DNA from: Curvibacter gracilis ATCC BAA-807 | Lineage (GTDB): Bacteria > Pseudomonadota > Gammaproteobacteria > Burkholderiales > Burkholderiaceae_C | NCBI RefSeq assembly: GCF_000518645.1 | Contig: NZ_KI912466.1 | Span: 434,988-498,987 of the forward strand | Length of the DNA stretch: 64,000 nucleotides | Direction of reading: 5' to 3' | In this document: piece by piece, positions 30,078 through 39,366 of the stretch | Layout of the letters: each line of letters starts with the position of its first letter | How positions within the stretch are numbered: position 1 is the stretch's first letter | Notes under the pieces: model-generated | Databases searched by the model: none | Told to the model about the DNA's origin: nothing | Seen by the model: the letters and a program-made list of their open reading frames with translations, nothing else | Position numbers and translations under genes: made by a program

Positions 30078-30689
30078 TTACTTGCGCATGACCTTTTCGG
30101 ACGGCGTGAGTGCTTCGATGTAGGCCGGGCGCGAGAAAATGCGCTCAGCGTACTTGAGCAGCGGTGCGGCGTTCTTGCTCAGTTCGATGCCGTAGTAATC
30201 CAGGCGCCACAGCAGCGGCGCAATGGCCACATCCAGCATGGAGAAGTTCTCGCCCAACATGTACTTGTTCTTCAAGAACACCGGCGCGAGTTGGGTGAGA
30301 CGGTCACGGATGTGGGCCCGTGCCTTTTCCAAGGCCTTTTCATTGCCCTTGGTCAGACGCGATTCCAGAGCGCTCACGTGCACGAACAGTTCCTTCTCGA
30401 AGTTCAGCAGGAACAGACGGACGCGTGCACGGTCCACCGGGTCGCCAGGCATCAGTTGAGGGTGCGGGAAGCGCTCATCGATGTACTCATTGATGATGTT
30501 CGATTCGTACAGGATCAGATCACGTTCGACCAGGATAGGCACCTGACCGTACGGGTTCATCACGTTGATGTCTTCTGGCTTGTTGTAGAGATCCACGTCG
30601 CGAATCTCGAAGTCCATGCCTTTTTCAAACAAGACAAAGCGGCAGCGGTGGGAAAAGGGACACGTGGTCCCCGAGTACAACACCATCAT
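30078..30689 (-). CDS. sspA: Stringent starvation protein A (SspA), GST-fold
   Basis: RNA polymerase-associated regulator with a glutathione S-transferase fold. The 203-residue protein has a thioredoxin-like N-terminus (MMVLYSGTTCPFSHRCRFVLFEKGMDFE), the NPYGQVPILVERD and LYESNIINEYIDERFPHP stretches, and a helical C-terminal domain. A cysteine pair-like TTCPFSHRC is present, but the family is not an active transferase. It lies between petC and sspB, a conserved betaproteobacterial order. An AGGAGCCG Shine-Dalgarno is visible. Confidence 0.95.
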   Translation of the reverse strand: MMVLYSGTTCPFSHRCRFVLFEKGMDFEIRDVDLYNKPEDINVMNPYGQVPILVERDLILYESNIINEYIDERFPHPQLMPGDPVDRARVRLFLLNFEKELFVHVSALESRLTKGNEKALEKARAHIRDRLTQLAPVFLKNKYMLGENFSMLDVAIAPLLWRLDYYGIELSKNAAPLLKYAERIFSRPAYIEALTPSEKVMRK

Positions 30690-30783
30690 GGTAACGGCTC
30701 CTCAAAATCAAAAAGAGTGGGGCGCCCAAGGCGGACCCACTCTGCGGGCCTGATCGACGCAGTCGATCAGGCAGGTGACGGAA

Positions 30784-31566
30784 TTACTTGACGTCTTTCC
30801 AGTAAGCAGCGTTCAGACGCCAGGCGATCAAGGTAAAGAAAGCCAGGAAGATCAAAACACCCACGCCCACCCGGACGCGCGTATTTTGCGCTGGCTCACC
30901 CATCCACTGCAGGTAGGCCACGAGATCCCCCACAGCCTGATCATATTGCAGGGGCGTCATGGTACCCGGAGTCAGCTGCTCCCAGCCCTTGAACACCTCA
31001 ACCTTGTGGCCATGCTCTTCGGTTTCTTCGTACACCGGACGGCGTGCCCCCTGCAGTTCCCAGAGCACGTGCGGCATGCCAACGCTCGGGAAGACCAGGT
31101 TGTTCCAGCCCGTGGCCTTGGACTCGTCACGGTAGAACGTGCGCATGTAGGTGTAGAGGTAGTCAGCCCCCGTGCCACCATGACCGGCACGCGACCGGGC
31201 AATCACAGTCAGGTCGGGTGGGTTGGCACCGAACCATTCCTTGGCCTGCTTCGGATCAATCGCAGCCTTCATGGTGTCGCCGACCTTTTCGGTCGTGAAC
31301 AGAAGGTTGTCCTTGATCTGCTGCTCAGTCAGGCCGATGTCCTTCAGGCGGTTGAAGCGCATGAAAGCGGCCGAGTGGCAGTTCAGGCAGTAGTTGACGA
31401 AGATCTTGGCGCCATTTTGCAGGGCAGCCAGATCATTGGTCTTGTTGGGCGCCTTGTCCCATGCCACACCACCTTCGTTGGCCTGGACGCCGGCCACCAG
31501 GCCCACAGCCATGGCCAGACCGACGATCAGGTGACGGGCGAAACCCAGGTTTGCAAGCTTTTTCAT
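30784..31566 (-). CDS. petC: Cytochrome c1 subunit of the bc1 complex
   Basis: Electron carrier from the Rieske protein to soluble cytochrome c at the periplasmic face. The 260-residue precursor has a signal peptide (MKKLANLGFARHLIVGLAMAVG, cut after QA). The haem-binding CLNCH motif lies near residue 65, and a C-terminal membrane anchor runs about 232-250 (VGVLIFLAFFTLIAWRL). Last gene of petABC. The ATG just after AGAGAAAAAC was chosen because it starts the signal peptide. Confidence 0.96.
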   Translation of the reverse strand: MKKLANLGFARHLIVGLAMAVGLVAGVQANEGGVAWDKAPNKTNDLAALQNGAKIFVNYCLNCHSAAFMRFNRLKDIGLTEQQIKDNLLFTTEKVGDTMKAAIDPKQAKEWFGANPPDLTVIARSRAGHGGTGADYLYTYMRTFYRDESKATGWNNLVFPSVGMPHVLWELQGARRPVYEETEEHGHKVEVFKGWEQLTPGTMTPLQYDQAVGDLVAYLQWMGEPAQNTRVRVGVGVLIFLAFFTLIAWRLNAAYWKDVK

Positions 31567-31585
31567 TGTTTTTCTCTCCAGCAAA

Positions 31586-32995
31586 TCAATGGGCAGCAAA
31601 GGTCACGCGATCAGGAACCGGCTTGGTTTCACCGATCTGACTCCACCAGGGCATCAGCAGGAAGAAGCCAAAGTAGAACAGGGTACCCACTTGGGACACA
31701 CGCTCACCAATCGGCGACGGCGGCTGGACACCCAGGTAGGCCAGCACCACGAACACCACCACAAAGACGGCGTACAGGTACTTGTGCCAGCTCGGACGGT
31801 AGCGGATGGACTTCACCGGGCTCTGATCCAGCCAGGGCAGGAAGAACAGGATGACCACAGCACCACCCATGACCACCACGCCCCAGAACTTGGCATCGAT
31901 GGAGAGCATCAGGGCGATGACCACCACAGCAGCCCCAACGACGCCAGCCTTCAGGAAGCCCGGCAGCTTGGACTTGACGGCGCCGAAGAAAGCACCGGCG
32001 GCCACACATGCGATCAGCGCGTACATCATCTCACCCGTGATGGCACGCAGCATCGAATAGAAGGGCGTGAAGTACCAGACCGGAGCGATGTGGTTCGGCG
32101 TCTTGAACGGATCGGCCGGGATGAAGTTGTTGTACTCCAGGAAGTACCCGCCGGCTTCGGGGGCGAAGAAGATCACCGCCGTGAACACCATCAGGAACAC
32201 GCTCACGCCCAGGATGTCGTGAACGGTGTAGTACGGATGGAACGGAATGCCATCCAAAGGGTGACCATTGGCATCACGCGGCGCCTTGGGGCCCTTGATT
32301 TCAACGCCATCAGGGTTGTTCGAACCCACTTCGTGCAAGGCGATGATGTGTGCAGCCACCAGGCCCAGCAGCACCAGCGGCACGGCGATCACGTGGAAGC
32401 TGAAGAAGCGGTTCAGCGTGGCATCGGACACCACATAGTCACCGCGGATCAGCAGAGCCAGATCGGGACCGACGAAAGGAATGGCGGAGAACAGGTTCAC
32501 GATCACCTGAGCACCCCAGTACGACATCTGGCCCCAGGGCAGCAGATAGCCCATGAAGGCCTCGGCCATCAGGCACAGGAAGATGGCGCAACCGAAGATC
32601 CAGACCAGTTCACGCGGCTTGCGGTAAGACCCATACAGCAGCCCGCGGAACATGTGGAGGTAGACCACGATGAAGAATGCCGACGCACCGGTGGAGTGCA
32701 TGTAGCGCACCAGCCAGCCCCAGGGCACATCACGCATGATGTACTCGACAGAGGCAAACGCCAGTGTCGCATCCGGCTTGTAATGCATGACCAGGAAAAT
32801 GCCGGTCACGATCTGGATCACCAGCACCAACATGGCCAGCGAGCCAAAGAAGTACCAGAAGTTGAAGTTCTTGGGTGCGTAGTACTCGGAGAGGTGCTCC
32901 TTGTACAGCTTGGACGCGGGGAAGCGGTTGTCCACCCAGTTCAGCAGCTTTTCGCCAGCCGAAGCGTTGGGGGAGATTTCCTTGTATTCAGCCAT
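31586..32995 (-). CDS. petB: Cytochrome b subunit of the bc1 complex
   Basis: Polytopic diheme quinol-oxidising subunit. The 469-residue protein has the haem ligand helices (YMHSTGASAFFIVVYLHMFRG and FFSFHVIAVPLVLLGLVAAH) and about eight or nine spans. The Qo-site tetrapeptide reads Pro-Val-Trp-Tyr near residue 304, not the PEWY of mitochondria and alphaproteobacteria. It starts MAEYKEISPNASAGEKLL, 11 bases after the petA stop, and is followed 19 bases later by petC. Confidence 0.97.
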   Translation of the reverse strand: MAEYKEISPNASAGEKLLNWVDNRFPASKLYKEHLSEYYAPKNFNFWYFFGSLAMLVLVIQIVTGIFLVMHYKPDATLAFASVEYIMRDVPWGWLVRYMHSTGASAFFIVVYLHMFRGLLYGSYRKPRELVWIFGCAIFLCLMAEAFMGYLLPWGQMSYWGAQVIVNLFSAIPFVGPDLALLIRGDYVVSDATLNRFFSFHVIAVPLVLLGLVAAHIIALHEVGSNNPDGVEIKGPKAPRDANGHPLDGIPFHPYYTVHDILGVSVFLMVFTAVIFFAPEAGGYFLEYNNFIPADPFKTPNHIAPVWYFTPFYSMLRAITGEMMYALIACVAAGAFFGAVKSKLPGFLKAGVVGAAVVVIALMLSIDAKFWGVVVMGGAVVILFFLPWLDQSPVKSIRYRPSWHKYLYAVFVVVFVVLAYLGVQPPSPIGERVSQVGTLFYFGFFLLMPWWSQIGETKPVPDRVTFAAH

Positions 32996-33006
32996 GATGT
33001 GTTCCC

Positions 33007-33621
33007 TCAAGCCTTCTTGTCTTCACCGATCAGCAGGCGCGTATCGGACAGGTACATGTGGGGAGGCACCGGCAGGTTGTCCGGCGCCGGCTTGTTCTTG
33101 AACACACGCCCGGCCAGGTCAAAGGTGGAGCCGTGGCAAGGGCACAGGAAACCGCCCTCCCAGTTGTCGGGCAGCGAAGGCTGCGGACCCGGGGTGAACT
33201 TGTCAGACGGTGAGCAGCCAAGGTGGGTGCAGATGCCCACCACCACCAGCACTTCGGGCTTGATCGAGCGGGTGGTGTTGCGCGCGTATTCGGGCGTGAA
33301 CTCGTCCGGATGCCGTTCCGACTTGGGGTCGGCCAACTGGCCATCGAGCTTGGGAAGCTCAGCCACCATCTCTGGCGTGCGCTTCACGATCCACACGGGC
33401 TTGCCCCGCCACTCGGCCGTCATCTTCTCGCCGGGCTTGAGGTTGGAAATATCCACCTCCACAGCAGCACCCGCCGCCTTGGCCTTTTCGGAAGGAGACA
33501 AAGTACTCACGAAGGGAACGGCGGTTGCAACGCCGCCCACAGCACCAGCACAGGTTGAGGCGATCAGCCACGTCCTCTTGCTGGAGTCGATCCGCTGGGT
33601 GTCGACTGGGGTGTCACTCAT
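33007..33621 (-). CDS. petA: Rieske iron-sulfur subunit of the bc1 complex
   Basis: 204-residue ubiquinol-cytochrome c reductase subunit carrying a 2Fe-2S cluster. The two ligand boxes are CTHLGC near residue 130 and CPCHGS near 155. An N-terminal twin-arginine-free membrane segment (KRTWLIASTCAGAVGGVATAVPFV, near 14-36) follows a short polar start; the K-R pair resembles the modified Tat motif of Rieske proteins. First gene of petABC, with its own promoter. Confidence 0.96.
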   Translation of the reverse strand: MSDTPVDTQRIDSSKRTWLIASTCAGAVGGVATAVPFVSTLSPSEKAKAAGAAVEVDISNLKPGEKMTAEWRGKPVWIVKRTPEMVAELPKLDGQLADPKSERHPDEFTPEYARNTTRSIKPEVLVVVGICTHLGCSPSDKFTPGPQPSLPDNWEGGFLCPCHGSTFDLAGRVFKNKPAPDNLPVPPHMYLSDTRLLIGEDKKA

Positions 33622-33665
33622 GGGGTTGTTCCTCGATGAACATCGCTTATTTGGGTCAACCGCCG

Positions 33666-33695
33666 ATTGTACCGGAGGGCCTCTTGTAAATTCAA
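33666..33695 (-). promoter_or_regulatory. petABC promoter
   Basis: On the minus strand TTGAAT and TACAAT (5/6 to -10) are separated by 18 bp. The start would be about 40 bases before the petA ATG. The GC-poor 33700-33857 stretch beyond it separates petA from the divergent mscL and shows no other clear element. Confidence 0.6.
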
Positions 33696-33857
33696 CGCGC
33701 TTTTCCCGAGTGCCCGGCCCCTGCGAATGTGCATAAATACCGAGAAATCAGGGCAAACCCTTGGATTACCCCCTGCTTATCGTAAAGACTGTGCAGAATT
33801 GATACTCGGCCGATCACGGCAAAAACATTCACACAAAGCAAACAAAGGAAACTTTCC

Positions 33858-34295
33858 ATGAGCATCGTCAAGGAATTCAAAGAATTCGCCATCAAAGGCA
33901 ATGTGATTGACCTGGCCGTCGGCGTGATCATCGGCGGCGCCTTCGGAAAGATCGTCGACTCCGTGGTGGCCGATCTGATCATGCCGGTGGTGGGGCTGGT
34001 GTTTGGCAAACTGGATTTTTCGAATCTCTATATTGCTCTAGGTCAAATCCCGGCAGGCACAGCCGACACACTGGAAGGCCTCAAGAAAGCCGGTGTGCCG
34101 GTGTTTGCCTATGGGCATTTCATCACCGTGGCGGTGAATTTCGTGATCCTGGCTTTCATCATTTTCATGATGGTCAAACAAATCAACCGCCTCAAGCGAG
34201 AAACACCGGCCGAAGCGCCGGTTGAAGCCGCCCCCGCCGCGCCGGCCGAAGATATTGTGTTGCTGCGCGAAATTCGCGACAGCCTGCGCAAGTAA
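33858..34295 (+). CDS. mscL: Large-conductance mechanosensitive channel MscL
   Basis: Homopentameric inner-membrane channel that opens under high tension to release solutes on osmotic downshock. The 145-residue protein has the amphipathic N-terminal helix ([14 protein letters not shown]), the pore helix TM1 with [23 protein letters not shown], a periplasmic loop, TM2 near 88-110 and a C-terminal bundle with an Ala/Pro-rich linker. A clear AGGAAA Shine-Dalgarno precedes the ATG. Monocistronic. Confidence 0.97.
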   Translation: MSIVKEFKEFAIKGNVIDLAVGVIIGGAFGKIVDSVVADLIMPVVGLVFGKLDFSNLYIALGQIPAGTADTLEGLKKAGVPVFAYGHFITVAVNFVILAFIIFMMVKQINRLKRETPAEAPVEAAPAAPAEDIVLLREIRDSLRK

Positions 34296-34371
34296 GCCAG
34301 GCTCAAGGCCCCACCTCAACGGGGCGGCACCGCCCCGGCTCTATGGAGTGGCACCGCGCAGAGCAATCCAC

Positions 34372-35445
34372 TCAGGCGTGGATCAGGCGCCTGGCCATGC
34401 GCAGCGCCTCGATCAGGCTGGCCGGGTCGGCCCGCCCCGTGCCGGCAATGTCGAACGCCGTGCCATGATCGGGGCTGGTGCGCACCAGGGGCAGGCCCAG
34501 CGTCACGTTCACCCCCTCTTCCACCCCCAGGTACTTGACCGGTATCAAGCCTTGATCGTGGTACATCGCCACCACCACATCAAATTCGCCTCGCCGGGCG
34601 CGCATGTACACCGTGTCGGGTGCCACCGGCCCCGTCACCTGCGCCCCCAGGGCCCGAGCCGCCTGCACGGCGGGCTCGATGATGTCCAGCTCCTCACGCC
34701 CGAACAGCCCCCCCTCCCCCGCATGCGGGTTCAAGCCCGCCACCGCGATCCTGGGAGGCCGCCCCAGCACGCGCAGCAATGATTCCTGGGTGATGCGCAA
34801 GGTGTCCAACACATTGTCGTAGGTCACGGCCTCAATGGCCTGGCGCAGCGACACATGAATGCTCACCAGCACCGTCCGCAACTCCTGGTTGGCCAGCATC
34901 ATGCGAACCGGCATGGCCTCCAGGCCCACCCCGGCGTGTGCCGCAGCCTCGGCCTGCAAAAGCTCCGTATGCCCTGGAAACGCCACCCCGGCAGCATGCA
35001 GCGCCTCTTTGTGCAGCGGAGCGGTCACCAACGCGGCCACCTGCCCACGCAACGCCGCCCTCGCAGCCCACAGCACCGCGTCGGCCGCCTGACGCCCTGC
35101 CTGGGCGCTGACCCGACCCCACTGCGGCAGACCATTCGGCATGGCCGTACCAGGATCCAGAACGGGCAGGCAGCGCGGTGGGCACGAGGCCAGATCGGCA
35201 GGCTCGGTGAGCACCGCCACCGGCAGCGGCAATGACCCACCACCCTGCGCCTGCTGCACCACGCGGGCAGCACGGCGCAGTACCTCGGGCTGCCCCACCA
35301 CCAACACGCCCGCCATGAGCTCGGGCTCGCTCCAGAACGCCTTCACGATGGTCTCGGGGCCGATACCGGCCGGGTCGCCCTGCGTCAGGGCCAGCCAGGG
35401 GCCAGAGGCAGCGCCGGAGCCTGCGGAACGGAGGAAGTCAGACAT
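34372..35445 (-). CDS. pdxA: 4-hydroxythreonine-4-phosphate dehydrogenase PdxA
   Basis: NAD-dependent enzyme of the DXP-dependent pyridoxal phosphate pathway. The 357-residue protein begins MSDFLRSAG and has the family GDPAGIGPE motif near residue 23. Metal-binding histidines are in TAPLHKEAL, FPGHTELL and VAMYHDQGLIP. It is slightly longer than E. coli PdxA (329) because of insertions near residues 60 and 90. It is 13 bases after the Nif3-like gene on the same strand. A longer upstream frame runs antisense-coded sequence and was not used. Confidence 0.95.
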   Translation of the reverse strand: MSDFLRSAGSGAASGPWLALTQGDPAGIGPETIVKAFWSEPELMAGVLVVGQPEVLRRAARVVQQAQGGGSLPLPVAVLTEPADLASCPPRCLPVLDPGTAMPNGLPQWGRVSAQAGRQAADAVLWAARAALRGQVAALVTAPLHKEALHAAGVAFPGHTELLQAEAAAHAGVGLEAMPVRMMLANQELRTVLVSIHVSLRQAIEAVTYDNVLDTLRITQESLLRVLGRPPRIAVAGLNPHAGEGGLFGREELDIIEPAVQAARALGAQVTGPVAPDTVYMRARRGEFDVVVAMYHDQGLIPVKYLGVEEGVNVTLGLPLVRTSPDHGTAFDIAGTGRADPASLIEALRMARRLIHA

Positions 35446-35458
35446 ATGTAAACGTCTT

Positions 35459-36211
35459 TCAGGCGGGGTTGTCAATGTCGATGAACTCGTGCGGAACGCC
35501 CAGCTGTCGGGCCACTTCCCCAGCCAGCGCCGGGGCACCATAGCGCTCGGTCGCATGGTGGCCAGCCGCCAGGTAGGCGACCCCCATCTCGCGTGCGTAA
35601 TGGGCCTGCGGCTCGGAGATCTCACCGGTGATGAAGGCATCGGCCCCGGCGGCAATGGCGGCCTCGAAATAGCCCTGCGCTCCACCGGTGCACCAGGCCA
35701 CCCGCCTCAACGCGCGACCATCGCCCGGCACCGAGGTCACGGAGCGCCCCAGCGCGGCTTCCACCCGCTGAGCCAGGGCGGGCACATCCAGCCCCTCCAG
35801 CGGCGCCATCCACCCCAGATTCTGCTCACCGAAGCAAGGGGCACCCCCCTCAAAACCCAGCACCCGCCCCAGTTGGGCGTTGTTGCCCCACTCCGGGTGG
35901 GCATCCAGTGGCAGATGGTAGGCGAGCAGGCTGATGTCATGCGCCAGCAGCCGCTGCAGTCGCTGCTTCATCCAACCCGTGACCCGGCCGTCCTGCCCAC
36001 GCCAGAACAGACCGTGGTGCACCAGGATGGCGTCTGCGCCCGCGGCAATGGCGGCCTCGATGAGGGCCAGGCTGGCCGTGACCCCGGACACCAGCCGCCG
36101 CACCTCCTGGCGCCCCTCCACCTGCAGGCCATTGGGGCCATAGTCCTTGAAACGCTCGGGCTGCAGCAAGGCGTCGCAGGCCTGCAGCAAGGTGTGTCGG
36201 TCAGTGCTCAT
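35459..36211 (-). CDS. Nif3-like dinuclear metal-centre protein (YbgI family)
   Basis: 250-residue member of the NIF3/YbgI family, hexameric proteins with a two-metal site. Metal ligands are visible in ILVHHGLFW near residue 65, LAYHLPLDAHPEWGNN near 98, and the C-terminal AGHHATERYGA near 220. The YGPNGLQVEG start is also typical. Its biochemical role is uncertain in the literature. It is divergent from the DegS-like protease and probably co-transcribed with pdxA. Confidence 0.93.
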   Translation of the reverse strand: MSTDRHTLLQACDALLQPERFKDYGPNGLQVEGRQEVRRLVSGVTASLALIEAAIAAGADAILVHHGLFWRGQDGRVTGWMKQRLQRLLAHDISLLAYHLPLDAHPEWGNNAQLGRVLGFEGGAPCFGEQNLGWMAPLEGLDVPALAQRVEAALGRSVTSVPGDGRALRRVAWCTGGAQGYFEAAIAAGADAFITGEISEPQAHYAREMGVAYLAAGHHATERYGAPALAGEVARQLGVPHEFIDIDNPA

Positions 36212-36353
36212 ACCCCGGATTGTCTCAGTTGCAGCCCCGCCTGCCACCCACCGCTTGAGTGACAATAGCCCTCTACCACCACCGGCCAAACCGGGCCCCT
36301 CCCACACCGATTTGATCTGGCGGCCCCCGGTCGACACCCACCAAACCCCGTTC

Positions 36354-37505
36354 ATGAAGCGCATCTGGCAGCTCTTTTCCCAAACCGTCACCGTGGTGCT
36401 GGCCGCCTATTTTGTGGTGGCCACACTCCAACCCCAGTGGGTGAACCGAAACGCCCCGCGCTTGGGCGGCATGGGCGTCGCCTTGCTGGAGGCCCCACCC
36501 GCCCCGGCTGGCAGCACACCGCCTGGCAGCCTCAGTGGCGCCGCCCGCAAGGCCTCGCCGGCGGTGGTCAGCATCAACACCAGCAAGATCAGCCGGCAGC
36601 CTCGCAACAGCGACCCCTGGCATCAGTTCTTTTTCGGTAACCAGGGCGCGCCCCAGCAACAGAGTGGACTGGGCAGTGGTGTGATCGTCAGCGCCGAGGG
36701 CTACATCCTGACCAACAACCACGTGGTCGAATCAGCCGACGAGATCGAGGTCACCCTCAACGACAGCCGCACCACGCAGGCCCGGGTGATCGGTACCGAC
36801 CCCGACACCGACCTGGCGGTGTTGAAGATCGACGTCGACAGGCTGCCAGCGATCGTGCTGGGCAATTCCGACACGCTGCAGGTCGGCGACCAGGTGCTGG
36901 CCATCGGCAACCCCTTTGGCGTCGGGCAGACCGTGACCGGCGGCATCGTGAGCGCTCTGGGACGCAATCAACTGGGCATCAACACCTTCGAGAACTTCAT
37001 CCAGACCGATGCCGCCATCAACCCCGGCAACTCGGGTGGTGCGCTTGTCGATGTGAACGGCAATCTGCTGGGCATCAACACCGCCATCTACTCGCGCTCC
37101 GGCGGCAGCATGGGCATCGGCTTTGCCATTCCCGTCTCCACCGCACGCCAGGTGCTCGACAGCATCGTCAAGGACGGGCGTGTCACGCGGGGCTGGATCG
37201 GGGTGGAGCCCAACGAGCTGTCAGCCGAGTTGGCCGAGACCTTCGGCATCCAACCTGTGCCGGGCGTGATCATCACCGGCGTGCTGCAAAACGGGCCCGC
37301 AGCCCAGGCTGGCATCCGGCCTGGCGATGTGATCGTCCAGGTGGCCGGCCAGGCCGTGCACAGCGTGCCTGAACTGCTCTCCCGCGTCTCGGGCCTCACG
37401 CCAGGGCAGGCGGCGCCTTTCAGCCTGCTGCGCCAGGGCAAAACGCTGCAAGCCGAGGTGACCCCCGGTGTGCGCCCCAAGGCCCACCCCACGGCCCGGC
37501 GCTGA
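36354..37505 (+). CDS. DegS/HtrA-family serine protease with one PDZ domain
   Basis: Periplasm-facing, membrane-anchored trypsin-like protease. The 383-residue protein has an N-terminal hydrophobic anchor (QTVTVVLAAYFVVATL, near residues 8-23). The catalytic triad is His in NNHVVES near 122, Asp in DPDTDLAVLKI near 152 and Ser in NPGNSGGAL near 229, followed by a single PDZ domain from about 280. One PDZ and an uncleaved anchor fit DegS/AlgW better than two-PDZ DegP, suggesting a role in envelope stress signalling. Start chosen at the anchor methionine; the frame extends upstream over the Nif3 gene. Confidence 0.92.
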   Translation: MKRIWQLFSQTVTVVLAAYFVVATLQPQWVNRNAPRLGGMGVALLEAPPAPAGSTPPGSLSGAARKASPAVVSINTSKISRQPRNSDPWHQFFFGNQGAPQQQSGLGSGVIVSAEGYILTNNHVVESADEIEVTLNDSRTTQARVIGTDPDTDLAVLKIDVDRLPAIVLGNSDTLQVGDQVLAIGNPFGVGQTVTGGIVSALGRNQLGINTFENFIQTDAAINPGNSGGALVDVNGNLLGINTAIYSRSGGSMGIGFAIPVSTARQVLDSIVKDGRVTRGWIGVEPNELSAELAETFGIQPVPGVIITGVLQNGPAAQAGIRPGDVIVQVAGQAVHSVPELLSRVSGLTPGQAAPFSLLRQGKTLQAEVTPGVRPKAHPTARR

Positions 37506-37536
37506 ATCCCCAGGCTGATTGCCGATACGGCCCGAC

Positions 37537-37564
37537 AAAAAGAAAGGGGCCTCTATCGGCCCCT
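37537..37564 (-). terminator. Rho-independent terminator after tatC
   Basis: On the minus strand AGGGGCC-GATAGA-GGCCCCT forms a 7-bp GC stem followed by TTCTTTTT. It lies 40 bases after tatC and closes the long mla-murA-his-tat gene train. It also ends the convergent protease transcript region, though the plus-strand side has a weaker T run. Confidence 0.8.
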
Positions 37565-37603
37565 GTTCATTGACTGGCTACCGACCGCCAACGCGGCCTC
37601 GGA

Positions 37604-38404
37604 TCACGTGCCCCCGGAGGCAGCCGCTTCGTCTTCGGACTCCGGCGCCTTGGTGGCCCGCACAAAAGCCTGCGCCGCCAGAATGCCCACCTCGTAAAGA
37701 CCACCGACCACGCCGAGCAGAATCAACATCGAACCCGCATCCGGCGGCGTCACCAAGGCCGTGCCCACGGCAGCGGCAACCCAGAAGTAGCCGCGGTACT
37801 GGCGCAATTGCGCGGTAGTGACCACCCCCATGCGAACCAGCAGAATCACCGCCACGGGCACCTCGAAGGCCAGACCGAAGGCCAGGAACATGCCCAGCAC
37901 AAAGCTCAAGTACTCCTCGATGTCAGGCGCGGCCGTGATCGACTTCGGAGCAAAGCTCTGGATGAAGGAAAACACCTTGCCGAACACGAAGAAGTAGCAA
38001 AAAGCCACCCCCACCAGAAACAACACCGTGCTGGAGATGACCAGGGGCAAGACCAGCTTCTTCTCGTGTGAGTACAGCCCCGGCGCCACAAAGGCCCAGA
38101 CCTGGTAGAGCACATAGGGCAGCGCGATCAGAAAGGCCGCCATGAACAGGATCTTGATCGGCACCACGAATGGCGACACCACGTTGGTGGCGATCAGGGT
38201 GGCGCCCTTGGGCAGATAGGCCACCAGCGGCGCCGCCAGCAGGTCGTACAGCTCGCCGGCACCGGGGTAGAAGGCCAGCGCCAGCGCAACCACACCGACA
38301 GCGATCAGGGCGCGCACCAGGCGATCGCGCAACTCCATCAGGTGCTGCACAAAGGGCTGCTCGGTGCCAGCCAGCTCGTCATCTTGTTGGGGGGATTCGG
38401 ACAT
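37604..38404 (-). CDS. tatC: Sec-independent protein translocase TatC
   Basis: Core membrane receptor for twin-arginine signal peptides. The 266-residue protein has six membrane spans and the conserved N-terminal HLMELRDRLVRALIAVG near residues 21-37. The FVAPGLYSHEKK loop follows near 100. A charged Glu-rich C-terminus lies in the cytoplasm. It is the last gene of tatABC; the gap to tatB is 89 bases. Confidence 0.97.
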   Translation of the reverse strand: MSESPQQDDELAGTEQPFVQHLMELRDRLVRALIAVGVVALALAFYPGAGELYDLLAAPLVAYLPKGATLIATNVVSPFVVPIKILFMAAFLIALPYVLYQVWAFVAPGLYSHEKKLVLPLVISSTVLFLVGVAFCYFFVFGKVFSFIQSFAPKSITAAPDIEEYLSFVLGMFLAFGLAFEVPVAVILLVRMGVVTTAQLRQYRGYFWVAAAVGTALVTPPDAGSMLILLGVVGGLYEVGILAAQAFVRATKAPESEDEAAASGGT

Positions 38405-38493
38405 GGTGGGTGGTGATGGGGAGAAGGACTCCCGGACCGGGAAGCGGGCCGAGCAGAAGATTGAATGCACCGGTCAGGTGTGCCGGCACGGGA

Positions 38494-38949
38494 TCAATTG
38501 AACTTGCGCGGCCGGTACCGGGCCACCCGGGCTGCCCCTGACAAGGCCTTGGTACGCACGCCGCTGCGCGCCTTGTACCACTGCGGCGTGGCACCCCGCT
38601 TGAGGCGCCAGTTCTTGCCGGGATGCCGGTACACCGGAGCCGCAGGCTCTACCGAGCTCTCCAGAGCGGCATCGGTGGTTTCACGCCAGCTTTCCTCGAA
38701 CTCACGCGTGCTGGTGTGGATCGAACTCTCCACATCGCGCGCAGCGCTCTCGACGGTGTCCTTCATCTTGCGAAGCTCGTCGAGCTCCATCGAACGGTTG
38801 ACCTCGGCCTTGACGTCGTTCACATAACGCTGGGCCTTGCCCAGCAGCGTGCCCACAGTGCGCGCCACGCGCGGCAGCTTCTCGGGGCCGATGACGATCA
38901 AAGCCACCGCGCCGATCAGCGCCATTTTGGAAATGCCAAGGTCAATCAT
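38494..38949 (-). CDS. tatB: Sec-independent protein translocase TatB
   Basis: Single-span membrane partner of TatC in signal-peptide recognition. The 151-residue protein begins [30 protein letters not shown] with the Gly-Pro hinge, followed by an amphipathic helix and a charged helical region. A basic tail of about 45 residues ([20 protein letters not shown] onward) is longer than needed for the core fold but is, as I recall, common in Comamonadaceae. Confidence 0.95.
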   Translation of the reverse strand: MIDLGISKMALIGAVALIVIGPEKLPRVARTVGTLLGKAQRYVNDVKAEVNRSMELDELRKMKDTVESAARDVESSIHTSTREFEESWRETTDAALESSVEPAAPVYRHPGKNWRLKRGATPQWYKARSGVRTKALSGAARVARYRPRKFN

Positions 38950-39050
38950 GAAGGGATCTGTCCATTAAAAAGCGCTAGCGCCCAAGGCCGGCAGGGGCTG
39001 AAACAGCCCGCCGGAAGGTCCGGGAACAGCCCCGGGCAAGCACTTGAAAC

Positions 39051-39296
39051 TCAGGACTTGGTCTTGGCTTCAACGTCGATCGTGGTCTTCTCGGCAGCGC
39101 CTTGGGCCACTTGGGCGGCCGGAGCGGCGGAGGCGGGCTGGGCTGCATCGGAAGTGCCACCCTCCTTCATGCCATCCTTGAAGCCCTTCACAGCACCACC
39201 CAGATCAGAGCCGATGTTCTTGAGCTTCTTGGTGCCGAACACCATCACCACGATCAACAGCACGATCAACCAGTGCCAAATAGAAAACGAACCCAT
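39051..39296 (-). CDS. tatA: Sec-independent protein translocase TatA
   Basis: 81-residue pore-forming Tat component: a short periplasmic N-terminus, one span ([21 protein letters not shown]), the [21 protein letters not shown] amphipathic helix and an Ala/Glu-rich tail. The phenylalanine-glycine hinge is intact. It precedes tatB by 101 bases and follows hinT by 70 bases. Confidence 0.96.
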   Translation of the reverse strand: MGSFSIWHWLIVLLIVVMVFGTKKLKNIGSDLGGAVKGFKDGMKEGGTSDAAQPASAAPAAQVAQGAAEKTTIDVEAKTKS

Positions 39297-39366
39297 GGAT
39301 TTCTCCTGAAGAATTGACTGGATTTTAGACGCCGATGGCCGCCCGCCGGGCGCAGGGGCTCAAGTA

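Noticed and set aside
31589-33736. A 715-codon open frame opposite petB and petA
   Set aside because: His/Gln-rich composition with no domain signals, fully antisense to petA and petB.
34300-34340. GC hairpin (GGGGCGG/CCGCCCC) after mscL as a terminator
   Set aside because: It lacks a T run and several alternative pairings are equally good, so I could not support a terminator.
35446-35685. 80-codon N-terminal extension of pdxA
   Set aside because: This part lies over the Nif3-like gene in another frame and has Pro/Arg/Ser-rich shadow composition. The family N-terminus starts at the chosen ATG.
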